Assembly (NCBI RefSeq): GCF_051622035.1
Contig: NC_135356.1
Span: 2,542,001 to 2,606,000 of the forward strand
DNA: 64,000 bases
Source of the DNA: Arctopsyche grandis
Lineage: Eukaryota > Arthropoda > Insecta > Trichoptera > Hydropsychidae
Direction: 5' to 3'
Shown one piece after another: positions 23,601 through 33,693 of the stretch (within the stretch, counting starts at the first letter, position 1; each line of letters opens with the position of its first letter). The translations under genes were made by a program, and so were the position numbers. Under the pieces are notes generated by a model, which was not told where the DNA came from, did not search any database, and worked only from the letters and a program-made list of their open reading frames with translations.

Positions 23601-25564
23601 TTGTTTCATGGTGGAAAAAAATATGCATAAAAACCTTTTAAAATTATATTAAAGTTACATAACGATTTTAAGAAATACCCTAATGCAGTGGTCACCAACC
23701 TACCGGTCCATGGAAAAAATTGATCCAATTTTCCCCCAATCTTTCGATTGAAAAAATTGATCCAATCCCTCAATTTTCATCCGGCCGAAGGAAAAAATTG
23801 GCCTGATTTTTAAAAACTAATTCAAATTCCTTCACAATCAGGTCTGATGAAAGTTTTATATATTTTTGATAAAATAGTTACGTTCAGAAAATTGAATACA
23901 CGCTTTATAACATACAGAATATGAATAACATTAGTTGACAATTTGATAAATATGAGAGGACCATTTTAGGTCGCAAGTGGTGATGATACTTACATAGGTC
24001 TAATTGATGTTGGACGCAATTGAGGAACTGAATAACATTATTATTATATTCGGAAAATAATAAAAACAATTTAAACCCGGTTGACCACACCTGATTCCAA
24101 ATTCGATTCACTCACCAAATATTCAATCGAGTATCGAGTATTCACCGAGTATTCAATCGAATATCGAGTCAAATTGACTCGATATCCGATTTATTATAAA
24201 TATGGAGCGTTTTATCAACCATTATTACTTTTTTATATTTTGTTTTCGGACTTTTTGTGGCTGGACCTTTAACCGGTTGGACGATTTTCGGTCGGACGTT
24301 TTATCATCTGGGTTTTTTATCGTCTGGATCACTTATCTGGTGGACATTCTATCGGGAGGATCTTTTTTCGTGGTACCTTTGTGGTTGGATCTTATATCAT
24401 TGGACCTTATGTTGTGATACGGTATATACATACATATACACGGTTACACGACAACTCGTTCGTAGATTTTGTGATACGGTATATACATATACACCTGTAT
24501 GTAAAAATAATTAAATAAATAAATGTTTTAATTTTAATGATTTTTTAATAGCTACCAACCTTTTTATTTTCGAATTTGTACATAATAACAACACATACAT
24601 ATGTACATAAACATGTGTGCATAATTTAGGTATAAAATCCGTGTTTACACTATATACAAATATGCAAGAAATAAATTTACCTCTTTTATGTTTTAAAAAA
24701 TGTATTCAAGTTTGTTTGAATTGGATTCCAATAAGATTTTGTTTATCCAGGTCCTCCATACATTTCAAAATTCTGAACCGGCCTATTTCTCAAAGGTTGG
24801 AGGAATAGATTTGTCTCATTTAGTCTTGAGTGCGAGTCTAGTTTTTAGACGCTGTTTTGAGCAGCCTTTTGGATACACAGCTCCAACTGTCTTCTTTTGT
24901 TTACAGTAGTAGACAAAAGCAGTTGCTTGGTTTTGACAGGCAAAACACCGTCTATGGTAAACTCCAAGCTCTGTTTTAACCCCTCAATTTCTTCACATAA
25001 GACCCTTATAAATTGTCTATTAATTTTATAAATCTTATGCAAATTTCACTTTTGTTTTGTTATTTTCGCATCTATTCGCATATTTTACGAATTTAGCATC
25101 TTTTAGCATCTATTCCGAATTTTAGCAACAATTAGGCATTAATAACAAAATGCCCAAAATACGTGTCTCTAGTAATAATAAATTATATAAGTTGTAATTC
25201 GATATGTCTAGAATCTCGGAAAAACAGAATAAATGTATTACAGGACACATTGTTAAACGCAAAACATTATATTTAATATTTTGTGAGATATTTCTCGAAA
25301 TGAAGAAAACTTTCAAATATAACGGCTCATATTTACATATATGACATAACATAATTTTTCAAATGTCAACCTTTAGCTCGAGATAAATGAACTCATACAA
25401 ACTCGGACTTGAAAGATATCAAAAGGTGTTGTTTTAGTGAGGTTATCGAAAGTAACCCCAACACAACGGTTAGGATTCTTATCATGCTATTTCTGCTGAT
25501 TATGAAATTGAAAAAATAATCAACAATAACAACTTATAATATTAAAATTTTATTATTTTTTCAG
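23601..25564. other. AT-rich DNA, possible hAT tip and degenerate tandem repeat
   Basis: CAGTGGTCACCAACC at about 23687 looks like a hAT terminus, but I found no partner end. 24255-24400 is a degenerate short tandem repeat built on CTGGAC/TTTTATC words with about 18-20-base spacing. Short frames at 24081-24909 have no recognisable domain. No first exon for the downstream hexamerin pseudogene could be identified. Confidence 0.45.
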
Positions 25565-26613
25565 CCGACAAAGATTTTCTTTTGAAGCGACAAAAAATCT
25601 TCGACCTGTTGAACCATGTCAACCAAGAATTCGGCGATGAATACGTCAAAATCGCCAAGGAGTATTCCATCGAAGACCACATCGATCAATACACCGTACA
25701 TTAATTGAATTAATATTTCAAATATATTAACTTTTCAATATTTATTAATTTTATAATTTACTTTCAGAACGTTAAGGCCGTTAAGGAATTCGTGAAATTC
25801 TACAAGCGTGGATTCGTTACCAAGTTCAAGCTCTTCTGTCTGACTTTCGACAAACATAGGGATGAAGCTGTTGCTCTATTCAATGTCTTCTACTATGCTA
25901 AGGATTTCGAAACCTTCTACAAGACCGCTTGCTGGGCCCGCGAATTCATGAACCACGGAGTCTTTGTCTATTCCTTCACAGTAGCCGTTCTCCACCGTGA
26001 GGATTGCCACGGATTCGTCTTGCCAGCAGCTTATGAAATTTACCCCTTCTACTTCGTCAGCAGCGATGTCCTCGCAAAGGCCAATTACATCAAACAACAA
26101 GGATACGTTCAAGATCCTAAACTCGCCGAGTTTTATGGTATCCAATTCGAAGACAACACCTACACATTCTACGACAACTACACCCAAGGTTATGACTTCT
26201 ATGATCAAGAACGAAAAGTATCTTACTTCACCAACGACATCGGATTGAACTCGTACTACTTCTACTTCCATGCTGACTACCCATTCTAGCAAGGAGGCGA
26301 ACGATTCGGATTGAACAAGGATAGATGCGGTGACCTGTACTACTTCACTCACCAACAACTTTTGGGTCGTTACTACTTGGAAAGATTGTCCAACGGATTG
26401 GGAGAAATCCCTTCATTCAACTGGAAGTACCCAGTCAAGACTCAGTACAACCCCAACATGAGATACCCCAACGGATATCCCTTCCCAAGGAGGCAAGAGA
26501 ACTACTACGTCAACACCGATAACAACCAGTACCTCGTCCAGGAAGTCGAAGATTATGAAAGACGCATCCGTGATGCCGTTACCCAAGGATTCGTGACTTT
26601 GGTGAATATTTAG
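25565..26613 (+). pseudogene. Hexamerin (arylphorin-like storage protein) pseudogene, two exons
   Basis: Hexamerins are secreted hexameric haemolymph proteins, relatives of haemocyanin, that store amino acids for metamorphosis. Exon 1 (25565-25695, after a TTTTTTCAG acceptor) encodes DKDFLLKRQKIFDLLNHV and onward. A 72-base phase-0 intron (GT at 25696, AG at 25767) leads to exon 2 (25768 onward), which encodes the N domain and the first part of the M domain: NVFYYAKDFETFYKTACWA, DCHGFVLPAAYEIYPFYF, YFTNDIGLNSYYFYFHADYPF, then RYYLERLSNGLGEIPSF and QEVEDYERRIRDAV. At 26287-26289 a TAG replaces the Trp expected in the conserved YPFW; the frame continues afterwards unbroken. It ends at 26613, about half-way through a normal ~700-residue protein, and no downstream exons are seen. 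No signal-peptide exon is evident. Tyr and Phe are very frequent, as in arylphorins. Confidence 0.92.
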
Positions 26614-26640
26614 AATCTGGTGAATGTCAAATAAGTGATG

Positions 26641-26696
26641 GTAAGCCTAGAGAATGTCAAATAAGTATAAACTTATTTGACATTCTCTAGGCTTAC
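26641..26696. repeat. Perfect 26-bp inverted repeat with 4-base loop
   Basis: The arm GTAAGCCTAGAGAATGTCAA plus ATAAGT (26641-26666) is exactly reverse-complemented at 26671-26696 around ATAA. Part of the arm (GAATGTCAAATAAGT) also occurs directly at 26622-26636, so the inverted arm copies local sequence just beyond the hexamerin stop. No Rho-type or Pol III role is claimed. Confidence 0.95.
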
Positions 26697-26809
26697 CAAC
26701 TTTACATTGGGCCGTGCTTTTAGGAACAAAAGTGCGACAACAGTTTAGAAATAATCTACTAGTTTTTTTTATTCCAGAAGTATGGGTGTAATAAATATTT
26801 TCAAGTTTT

Positions 26810-27476
26810 GTAGTTTCAATTTTGATGGAATCCAAATCTCGTAAAAATCACTCAACGTCATTTGCTCGGTTTGCAATTTTATTGTGGATTCTTTTAATGG
26901 CCGTAATGTATCAATGATGACATTAATTTTGATCTATTTACATTTATTCTAAGAAATAGTACTCCGTATTGATTTAAACTATTTTTGAATAAAATTCTTT
27001 ACATTACAATAAAGAGTTTAACATATCAAATGTATTATTCCATCTATTAATACAGTCTATTGCATTTTCGTTGAATTTCATTATAAGACAACGGATTCTT
27101 AACTTTTTAACCAAGTCGCGAGCATCACATATAATTGTATTTAAATCGGAATCGTTAATAGAATCTTTGATTGTTAATTGTAAAGTATGTGCCACACATT
27201 TTATTCCGATGAGATGAGGGAGAGAACAGTTTTCAATGGAAGAAATCAGGTCCATTGTCTGTTTTGACAGAGTAGATTTGTATGATATCGATATTATATT
27301 TTTCTAAATGTTTCAAAAACATATTTTAAATTTGTATTCCTGTATGTTTGTCCATTAATTCTATCATTCCCAAAGTGTATATAAATTTTACCGAACTGAA
27401 AAAACGAACCGCCAAAAAATATCGGTTCGGTTTCGGTTTTTGTTTTCGGTTCGGTTTCGGTTCAGCTCCCTGGTTT
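26810..27476 (-). pseudogene. hAT transposase remnant with one terminal inverted repeat
   Basis: Minus-strand translation of 27255-27004 gives IGIKCVAHTLQLTIKDSI, DARDLVKKLRIRCL and INRWNNTFDMLNSLL, matching the mid-section of hAT transposases. After several stops and a frame change, LRPLKESTIKLQTEQMTL and SDFYEIW follow (about 26910-26830). At 27467-27476 the minus-strand tip reads CAGGGAGCTGAACCGAAACC, a hAT-like terminus rich in the repeated GGTTCGGTTTCGG word (27416-27470). The catalytic regions are gone and no second terminus was found. Confidence 0.75.
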
Positions 27477-27488
27477 TTATAATATAAT

Positions 27489-27752
27489 TAACAATTATTT
27501 ATGTATTATTGAGACATCTGTAGTTGAAAAATATATTTATCAAATTGTATATGTACCAACGTACTTTATATTTTGGTTGAAATCTTTACTAAATTAGAGT
27601 TTTACATTTCAAAACATTTAACTAGATAAATTAATCATTTAATTTTTTTAATGTTTTGAAATTTAATACTCCAATTTAGCAAAGGTTTTAACCAAAACTT
27701 ATAAACATATTTTTACTCTATAGATGTCTCGATAATACATAAATAGTCATTT
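27489..27752. repeat. Imperfect fold-back repeat (MITE-like)
   Basis: ATGTATTATTGAGACATCTG (27501-27520) is mirrored by CAGATGTCTC-like TAGATGTCTCGATAATACAT (27721-27740). Further in, TTAGAGTTTTACATTTCAAA is mirrored by TTTGAAATTTAATACTCC. The arms are about 120 bases with scattered mismatches. Confidence 0.75.
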
Positions 27753-28418
27753 ATTGTATTATAAAAATTTTTAATTAATTAAATTATTTTTTATTGATTT
27801 ATCAAAAAAACTTTTATAAAATTGTTTTTTCTCGCGTGTACGTATTTTTGTATGCAATATAAAGTATTACATATACATATAAATCTACATCTTTGTATTA
27901 ACTTTTAGAGAGCTTGAGTTCTGTAGTTGGCAAGCACAAGTGAGAGCTTAATTGATCGGGTTTTTTTTACCATACGGATATGTTCTTTGTTGCTGACGAA
28001 ATAATGAAAAATCGATTTCTACACCTGCATATGAAGCCTATTTATTTTCCTGGTATTAATTAAAAAGATAAAACATTCCAACTTTTTATTTACCCTTTTA
28101 ACCCTCCCGTACCGATATGGAGTACATCTCAACGTCAAAATTCTTGTTTTTTCAACCATTTGTTAAATAGTAATAGCATCTATCTTAAATTTATTGTATT
28201 CCACAAAGATATCCTAATGAATCAACAACAAAAAAAAAATACTCATGGATAATGTCAAAATGATTTAGTATGTGCGTAGTAGTGAAGTGAGTACGCGGCC
28301 CTTTTTACTTACCTCCTTTACGTTTTTTGTCACTGGCAATGACCAATCGATACCGACAGTGGACGGGGCCGAAATCTTTTGCTAACGGAAGTTTGGTATC
28401 GACTGGGTCTGATGGTGC

Positions 28419-28457
28419 GTACGCACCAAGCCAACGAACGGCCCACAGGCCGAAAGT
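28419..28457. mobile_element. Solo end of the palindrome-tipped TIR family
   Basis: GGTGCGTACGCACCAAGCCA followed by ACGAACGGCCCACAGGCC is the reverse complement of the right end of the element at 58313-59252. Only about 38 bases of the family are present. The tip GGTGCGTACGCACC is a perfect 14-bp palindrome and is preceded by AT. Confidence 0.7.
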
Positions 28458-28703
28458 CTATGTGTGAAATGTTTGGCGATATCTTGTGTACAAAAATGTA
28501 TTACTGAGCGAATAAGGTATATGTACATAAATATAAATAAATATTATTTTTGTCACTATCACCGGGTGAGACTTGGGTCTGAGGTGGCAACCCTAACCAT
28601 AATACATTAAAAACATTTTTAACAAAGTTTATAAATGTGTTTTCCAGATGAAGGAGTTTGCGATATAATCGCCAATAATTTTGTTCTGACCTGACTGTCT
28701 TGG

Positions 28704-29078
28704 ATGCTTTGCTTCGGTACTCGTGAAATCATCTCTGGAGTGTTTATTTACAAAAATACTACATCAACCGATTTTCCATTAAGGAGTTTTGCATTGATCA
28801 ACGAGTCGTACGATTTGCAGACTAAGGAAAAACCTCCGGAGAAGTGGAGTGTGCAAAAATACTTTGAAACCCGAAAAAATGTTTTTGTATCAAATTTCAG
28901 TCAATCTGAGTGCAGATATGTGACTAGATCAGTGGTTCTCATGTGCGGCCACCAACGCTATATAGAGAAATATTGCGATAGCCCACAATACAGGATAAGC
29001 AACAAGGATATCTTTCTGCAGCCAGAAATGCTGGTAACCCTCTCTAAACTGTACCTTAAGTTCTTTGTTTGTGCTTAA
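28704..29078 (+). CDS. Open frame of unknown origin
   Basis: A 124-codon frame that I do not recognise. It follows a splice-acceptor-like TTTTCCAG (about 28645) and contains KEKPPEKWSVQKYFETRKN, which looks less biased than the surrounding AT-rich frames. From 28930 its sequence reads into CAGTGGTTCTCA, a hAT-like terminus, so at least the C-terminal part is transposon DNA. It could be a decayed host exon or chance. Confidence 0.2.
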   Translation: MLCFGTREIISGVFIYKNTTSTDFPLRSFALINESYDLQTKEKPPEKWSVQKYFETRKNVFVSNFSQSECRYVTRSVVLMCGHQRYIEKYCDSPQYRISNKDIFLQPEMLVTLSKLYLKFFVCA

Positions 29079-29302
29079 TCCAATCAATTCTTCTTGTACT
29101 GTGTATTAAAACCCGCATTATTTTTATTAAATTTGATTCCATTGATTCCGGTCCGTGGATACCCATTTACATCTCGGGGACCCCCATTTTTTACTAACCT
29201 CTTATACGTTTCACATGGTTTTCGTGTAAGTGGTAATTTATTTTTCTTCCTGTCAGGGACCCCCTGGCAGTCCTCACGAACCCCCGAGAGTGCGGTACGT
29301 GA
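28930..29302. mobile_element. hAT-like non-coding element, left part (interrupted by the giant palindrome)
   Basis: Begins CAGTGGTTCTCA and contains GGGACCCCCATTTTTTA, TTTCACATGGTTTTCGTGTA and GGGACCCCCTGGCAGTCC, the kind of text seen at the ends of some hAT elements. At its right edge CCCCGAGAGTGCGGTACG abuts the palindrome. On the other side of the palindrome CCCCGAGAGTGCGTACGG (36191-36208) leads to TTTGGGAACCTCTG (to 36227), a plausible opposite tip. No matching 8-bp duplication surrounds the pair (GACTAGAT against CTTTAAAG), so the boundaries are uncertain. Confidence 0.5.
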
Positions 29303-29520
29303 CGATTGGGCGCCCAGGACGATTGGGCGATCAGTGTTACTCGCCACTGCGACAATTGGACGACGAGACTGGCGGACACTGCGTCAATTGGGCCCTGCGT
29401 CAATTGGGCGCCCATCGCACTGGGCGATCATCGAGTGGCCGACGGCGACCGGGCGACCAGGGCGCGTGGGCGACCACCGACACGGCCCGCTGCTGAAGTG
29501 GTCGCCAAGCTTACGTAAAC
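29303..29520. repeat. GC-rich degenerate subrepeats at the left outer end of the palindrome
   Basis: The word ATTGGGCG and variants (ATTGGACG, CTGGGCGATCA, GTGGGCGACCA) recur about every 10-25 bases. Base composition jumps from AT-rich to strongly GC-rich. The mirrored region is 35968-36183. Tandem subrepeats near the tips recall fold-back type transposons; this is an analogy, not an identification. Confidence 0.8.
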
Positions 29521-30216
29521 TCTGCGTTTTGCAAGGAACGACCGCGAACGGAGCGTTATAGGAATTTCCGATGCACTGACAAATATTCTACCTACATACA
29601 TATGCTTTATACCGCTTTATTTTTCGTTTCAGTTTTACCAATTTTTCGTAACAACACGAATCATACTATTAATTTTTTTCGCTATATTATATTACATTTG
29701 CTGGAATTTTATATTAAACGTACTTTTATAAATACATGTGTAGCACCTTTTCACAAAAAATAATTGTAAGATGACAAATCATATGTACCTACATATTCTC
29801 CAAAATAATATAAAAGAAAAATGATCGATTGAATCTTTCGCGCAGTGCTTTTAGTTTTTTTTCAAATGGACACACTTTTTTTTCTTTTAAATGTTATATT
29901 TCAGTTTTATCAATTGGATAAATTCACACTCTATTCTCAATTTTCTCAACACTGTATTAGTTATACATAATAACAAAATATTTTCTAATAGCGATTCTCA
30001 AAGTTTTCAAGATTATATTTTTTTTCAATGATGAAATACGTTTACGAAAAAAAAGCGCATACTTAAATTCGTTCGCGGAGCTCGAATAATTTTTTTCGGC
30101 TTTTCCCATAATTAAATTATTACATCGTTTACGATTCGCAGAGGCAATTCTCGAAAAAAATAGCTTTTTAAAGTAATTTTAAACATCTCCCGTTCTATGG
30201 TTATTGTTGAAAATTA

Positions 30217-30705
30217 CATTGAGCCACAAAAAATCACGTTTTTTAGTTACCAGAGCGGAGACTAACCAATCTTTACTAACTTTGACCCACTGAATTCGAA
30301 TATGATATTGATTTTTGCTGGTTGGTGATTGTTTACGAGATATGAGCGTTTAAAAAAATGCGCGATTTTTACAGTTTTTTGGCTTTTGCGGTCTTTAACT
30401 CAAAACCTAGTATTGCTGTGCTCAAAGTGAGTATTGGAATCAATAGTCAGATGTTTTTCCTATTGATTGTGATATTGCATTGCTTTAAAATACTTATAAT
30501 TAATTGTCTAGCGAATTTTAAAAGTCAAAAAAATATTTTTTTTACGGATTTTTTCTCCGTGCTATTTTGCATTTATTTGGCAATTTTTTTATTTCACCTC
30601 GTTTATAAGGATTGGTTTTCTATTTCAATATTTTTTATTTTTATCTAAACGTACTAACTCGAGCGGTAATTGCAATTTAAATGCTTTCGTTTTTGTTGCT
30701 CAGTG
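30217..30705. mobile_element. TAA/TTA-flanked MITE, copy in left arm
   Basis: 489 bp with inverted ends CATTGAGCCACAAAAA and, reversed, CACTGAGCAACAAAAA, flanked by TTA (30214-30216 and 30706-30708). A 3-bp TWA duplication is typical of PIF/Harbinger elements; that assignment is inference. The contained 96-codon hydrophobic frame is present only in MITE copies and is not taken as a gene. Confidence 0.8.
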
Positions 30706-31861
30706 TTATTATAGTCACATTAAAATCTATATGATAGTTTATAGTAATTAAGGCTCATTTCGTTTATCAATAATTTAATAAGGTATATTTTTACTAATTA
30801 ATATCTTTCGCTTTTGTAAATTCGAAACATACATACATATGTATAACGAATTATGTTTACATCTATAACTGTCATCCAGCGCTCATCTGTTCATCTAATG
30901 TATAATTTCTTTAATAATATTTTATGCGTATAAAATATTACAAAGACCTTACAAGAAATTATATATTTTCAAATATTTGGACCGAATGAACGAACTCATT
31001 CAAAACGTTTTTTTTTTACTATGAGTGGCAGTTTTATTGCCTAAAGATAAATAATACCGCGTCTCATAGGCTAGGCTAGAGATGCTCTGCAAGTCATTTT
31101 GATAAAAGAGTTCTCAAAACGACTTTTGACAACTGTTTCTCGAACTACTTTTTTTCTTGATTGTTTTACATGACATGTTATACATACATACATATGTAAG
31201 GTTTTTTAACGGGTTTTTGCGGTATCATAAATTCATGGCCCTCAAATTTGGTTTCAAATAATGCAATGACGTAAATGATTTTATACCCTTTATCCTTTTA
31301 TTAAATTCAAATTATTCTGAAATGGTTTTCATCGTTTTTTCAAAACCTCTCCGATAAAATAAACGTTTTTTATTCCAAAAAAAATGGCAAAGTTTCAAAG
31401 CGATCGGAAAAGTTTTAGGAGGTTTGTCCAAAACTAAGATAAACCTTGTAATTTTCAAATGTTATAATTAGCATGGAAATAATTTTTTCAATGTATGTAT
31501 GTGTGTGTTGTATGAATGTACATACATATGTACATATGTTATTTTGAAAATTTTCAATTTAATATTTATTTTCATTATTCATCAATGAAAAGTAAATCAA
31601 AAAACTTTATTAATACTATGATTTGATGAATATACTAAATACTGGCGATTCTAGAATTGATCTAATGTTGAGAGTTACAAATTTTACACGTTTCGGATTT
31701 TCGTAAGATTAAAAATAAGCACCAATCACACGGTTGATCCCATATTTTTTAAGATCATCGAAAGCCGATGCAATTCGCGCTATTATATAAGTATTTATAT
31801 TTTTATTTTTGAACATTTAATTTGTACGAATATTTTTTACGTAAATTTGTACGAATATCGA

Positions 31862-33693
31862 TTTTTATATTTTCGGGGCAATGAGAGAATTTGTTCGCAG
31901 AAGGGCCAAAGAGGCATTGTATTGCATTAAGACGATTGTATCGTAAAAATATCAAATATTATGTTCTTCCCCTTTTTTTTGTCGAAGGGATCGGTACCTG
32001 AAGGGATCGGTCCAAAATATCATCTAATGTTGAATGAATCACTGTTAGAAAATATTTTGTAATTATGTATAACTATTACAGTGTAGTACAAAATTGAGAA
32101 TAGGGTGTGAATTTATCCAATTGATAAAACTGAAATATAACATTTAAAAGAGAAAAAAGTGTGTCCATTTGAAAAATGTTTGCAATTTTGGGACCGACCA
32201 TTTATTTCATTGTTTTGGTAGGTAATCGTAAAACCTGCTTCGAGAAGAAAAAAAAATACTGAATGAAAATCGACGGATTGATTGCAAAATTATTTAAGGC
32301 TCATTTCGTATTTACTTACCTATTATACAGTTCACATGGTTTTTAATATCTATTGCTTTTGTAAAGTAGCAACATACATACATACATATGTACATATGTA
32401 CGTGTATAACGAATCATGTTTACATCTACATATGTACATATGTATAACGGTCATCCAGCACTCATCTGTTTATCTAATACAGCGGTTCAGATTTCAAATT
32501 TCCAGCAAGAAATTGTAAAAGTAAATCACTTGATCAGTGATATATTAATAATATTAATAATAATTTGAATACGATATTGAAAAAATAATATTGGAATAAA
32601 TTAAAAAAGGTCGAATAAAACGGGTCGATTTATGAGTTTCTAGAATTGACTACATACCAGCAATTCTAAAATTAATTTAATGTAAATAAATAAATGTCTT
32701 TGAATACAAATTTTACATATTTTGGAATTTCGTAAGATTAGGAATAAGCATTTATTACGGTTGATCCACATTTTTTAACAAACAAACCGATGATAGTCGC
32801 TCTATTGATCGACTAAATAATAATTAAAAAACACAAATCGCAGCCGAATTGATTACAGTTATACAGGAAAAAAAATAATTACGTAGGTTAATTCTCGCTC
32901 GAATGTTTGGTGTTAGTTGGGTATGTTTTTGAGAACAATAAACTGACCATTTAAGACTCAAATTCATTGAAGTATCTACTTCAATGCTCAAATGTGATAC
33001 GAAAATATCTCCCTACAATAGAAAGTTATAAAAAAAAACTCTCGAATGTTAGACAATACTTTAAACACGTTTTGTATATATTTTCCTTTTTTAATGTTAA
33101 CTGTATAATTTATTTAAGTTCAGTTATTTTTTTAGTCAAATGAATGGTAAAAAAAGGAAGCAGATGATTATAATGAAAAAATTAAGGTGAAGAAATAGAG
33201 AATATTAAATTGATCACCAAAAATACAATGTCGAAAGTCAGTTTTTACGAGCCCAGCTCAAATATGCAAATTCGAAAATATGGCTGCCATATCTACGATA
33301 GAAGCTCACATGAATATGATCAATATGCTAATAAGTTACGAAATGTGTTTGATAGATTTAAAGATTTTTCAAAAATAGAGGATATAATATTATTCATGTC
33401 ATTCCCATTCAATGATGAAATACAAATAGAAGAAATATCAATCAAATTAAAATAATTTTTGGATGTAGGATGAAAAAGGGTAGGTACCTGGGTCAGATTC
33501 ATTCTCGCTCGGTTTTCGGAACAATAGACTGACCATTTAAGACTCGAAATATCTCCTACAATAGAAAGTTATAAAAAACTCCTGAATGCTAGACAATAAC
33601 ACGTTTTGTATATATATCTATAAGTAGTATTTTTCTTTGATATTCAATGATGAAATTCAAATAGAAGAAATATCGCATGATTTTTAATTTGTG
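31862..33693. other. Spacer of the giant inverted repeat
   Basis: 1832 bases. It is not unique DNA. 32030-32160 resembles 35500-35625 in the right arm. 32290-32480 resembles 30750-30905, and 32640-32790 resembles 31630-31770, both in the left arm, in a more diverged state. 32930-33060 and 33490-33620 are diverged direct repeats (GACCATTTAAGACTC, CTACAATAGAAAGTTATAAA). One hAT-like coding remnant lies at 33140-33455. Confidence 0.7.
33210..33455 (+). pseudogene. Possible hAT transposase remnant in the spacer
   Basis: The frame contains YANKLRNVFDRFKDF followed by FMSFPFNDEIQIEEISIKL. The pattern of an RF.DF stretch, then PF with acidic residues and a Leu, resembles the middle of SCAND3/GTF2IRD2-like hAT transposases. 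It is short and the call rests on this pattern alone. Confidence 0.4.

Larger units (their letters stand above)
29303..31861 (+). repeat. Left arm of a giant inverted repeat
   Basis: The reverse complement of this arm is found at 33694-36183 with very few mismatches over long stretches. For instance the 96-codon frames at 30358-30648 and 34838-35128 differ by one residue. The left arm has about 70 extra bases near 31026-31097 (between TACTATGAG and TTTTGATAAAAGAG) that the right arm lacks. Contents: GC-rich outer end (29303-29560), AT-rich DNA, and a MITE (30217-30705). All ORFs in the arm are non-conserved outside the arm itself. Confidence 0.95.

Noticed and set aside
23687..23720. CAGTGGTCACCAACC as a hAT element start
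   Set aside because: No partner inverted end or 8-bp duplication was found within a reasonable distance.
29094..29561. GC-rich overlapping frames in three phases at the palindrome tip
   Set aside because: Absence of stops is explained by high GC and short subrepeats; all three phases are open at once, with no domain.
30358..30648. 96-codon hydrophobic frame resembling a membrane protein, repeated at 34838-35128
   Set aside because: It is conserved only because it lies in a MITE mirrored by the palindrome. The copy at 37024-37519 does not keep the frame, and the hydrophobicity follows from T-rich sequence.
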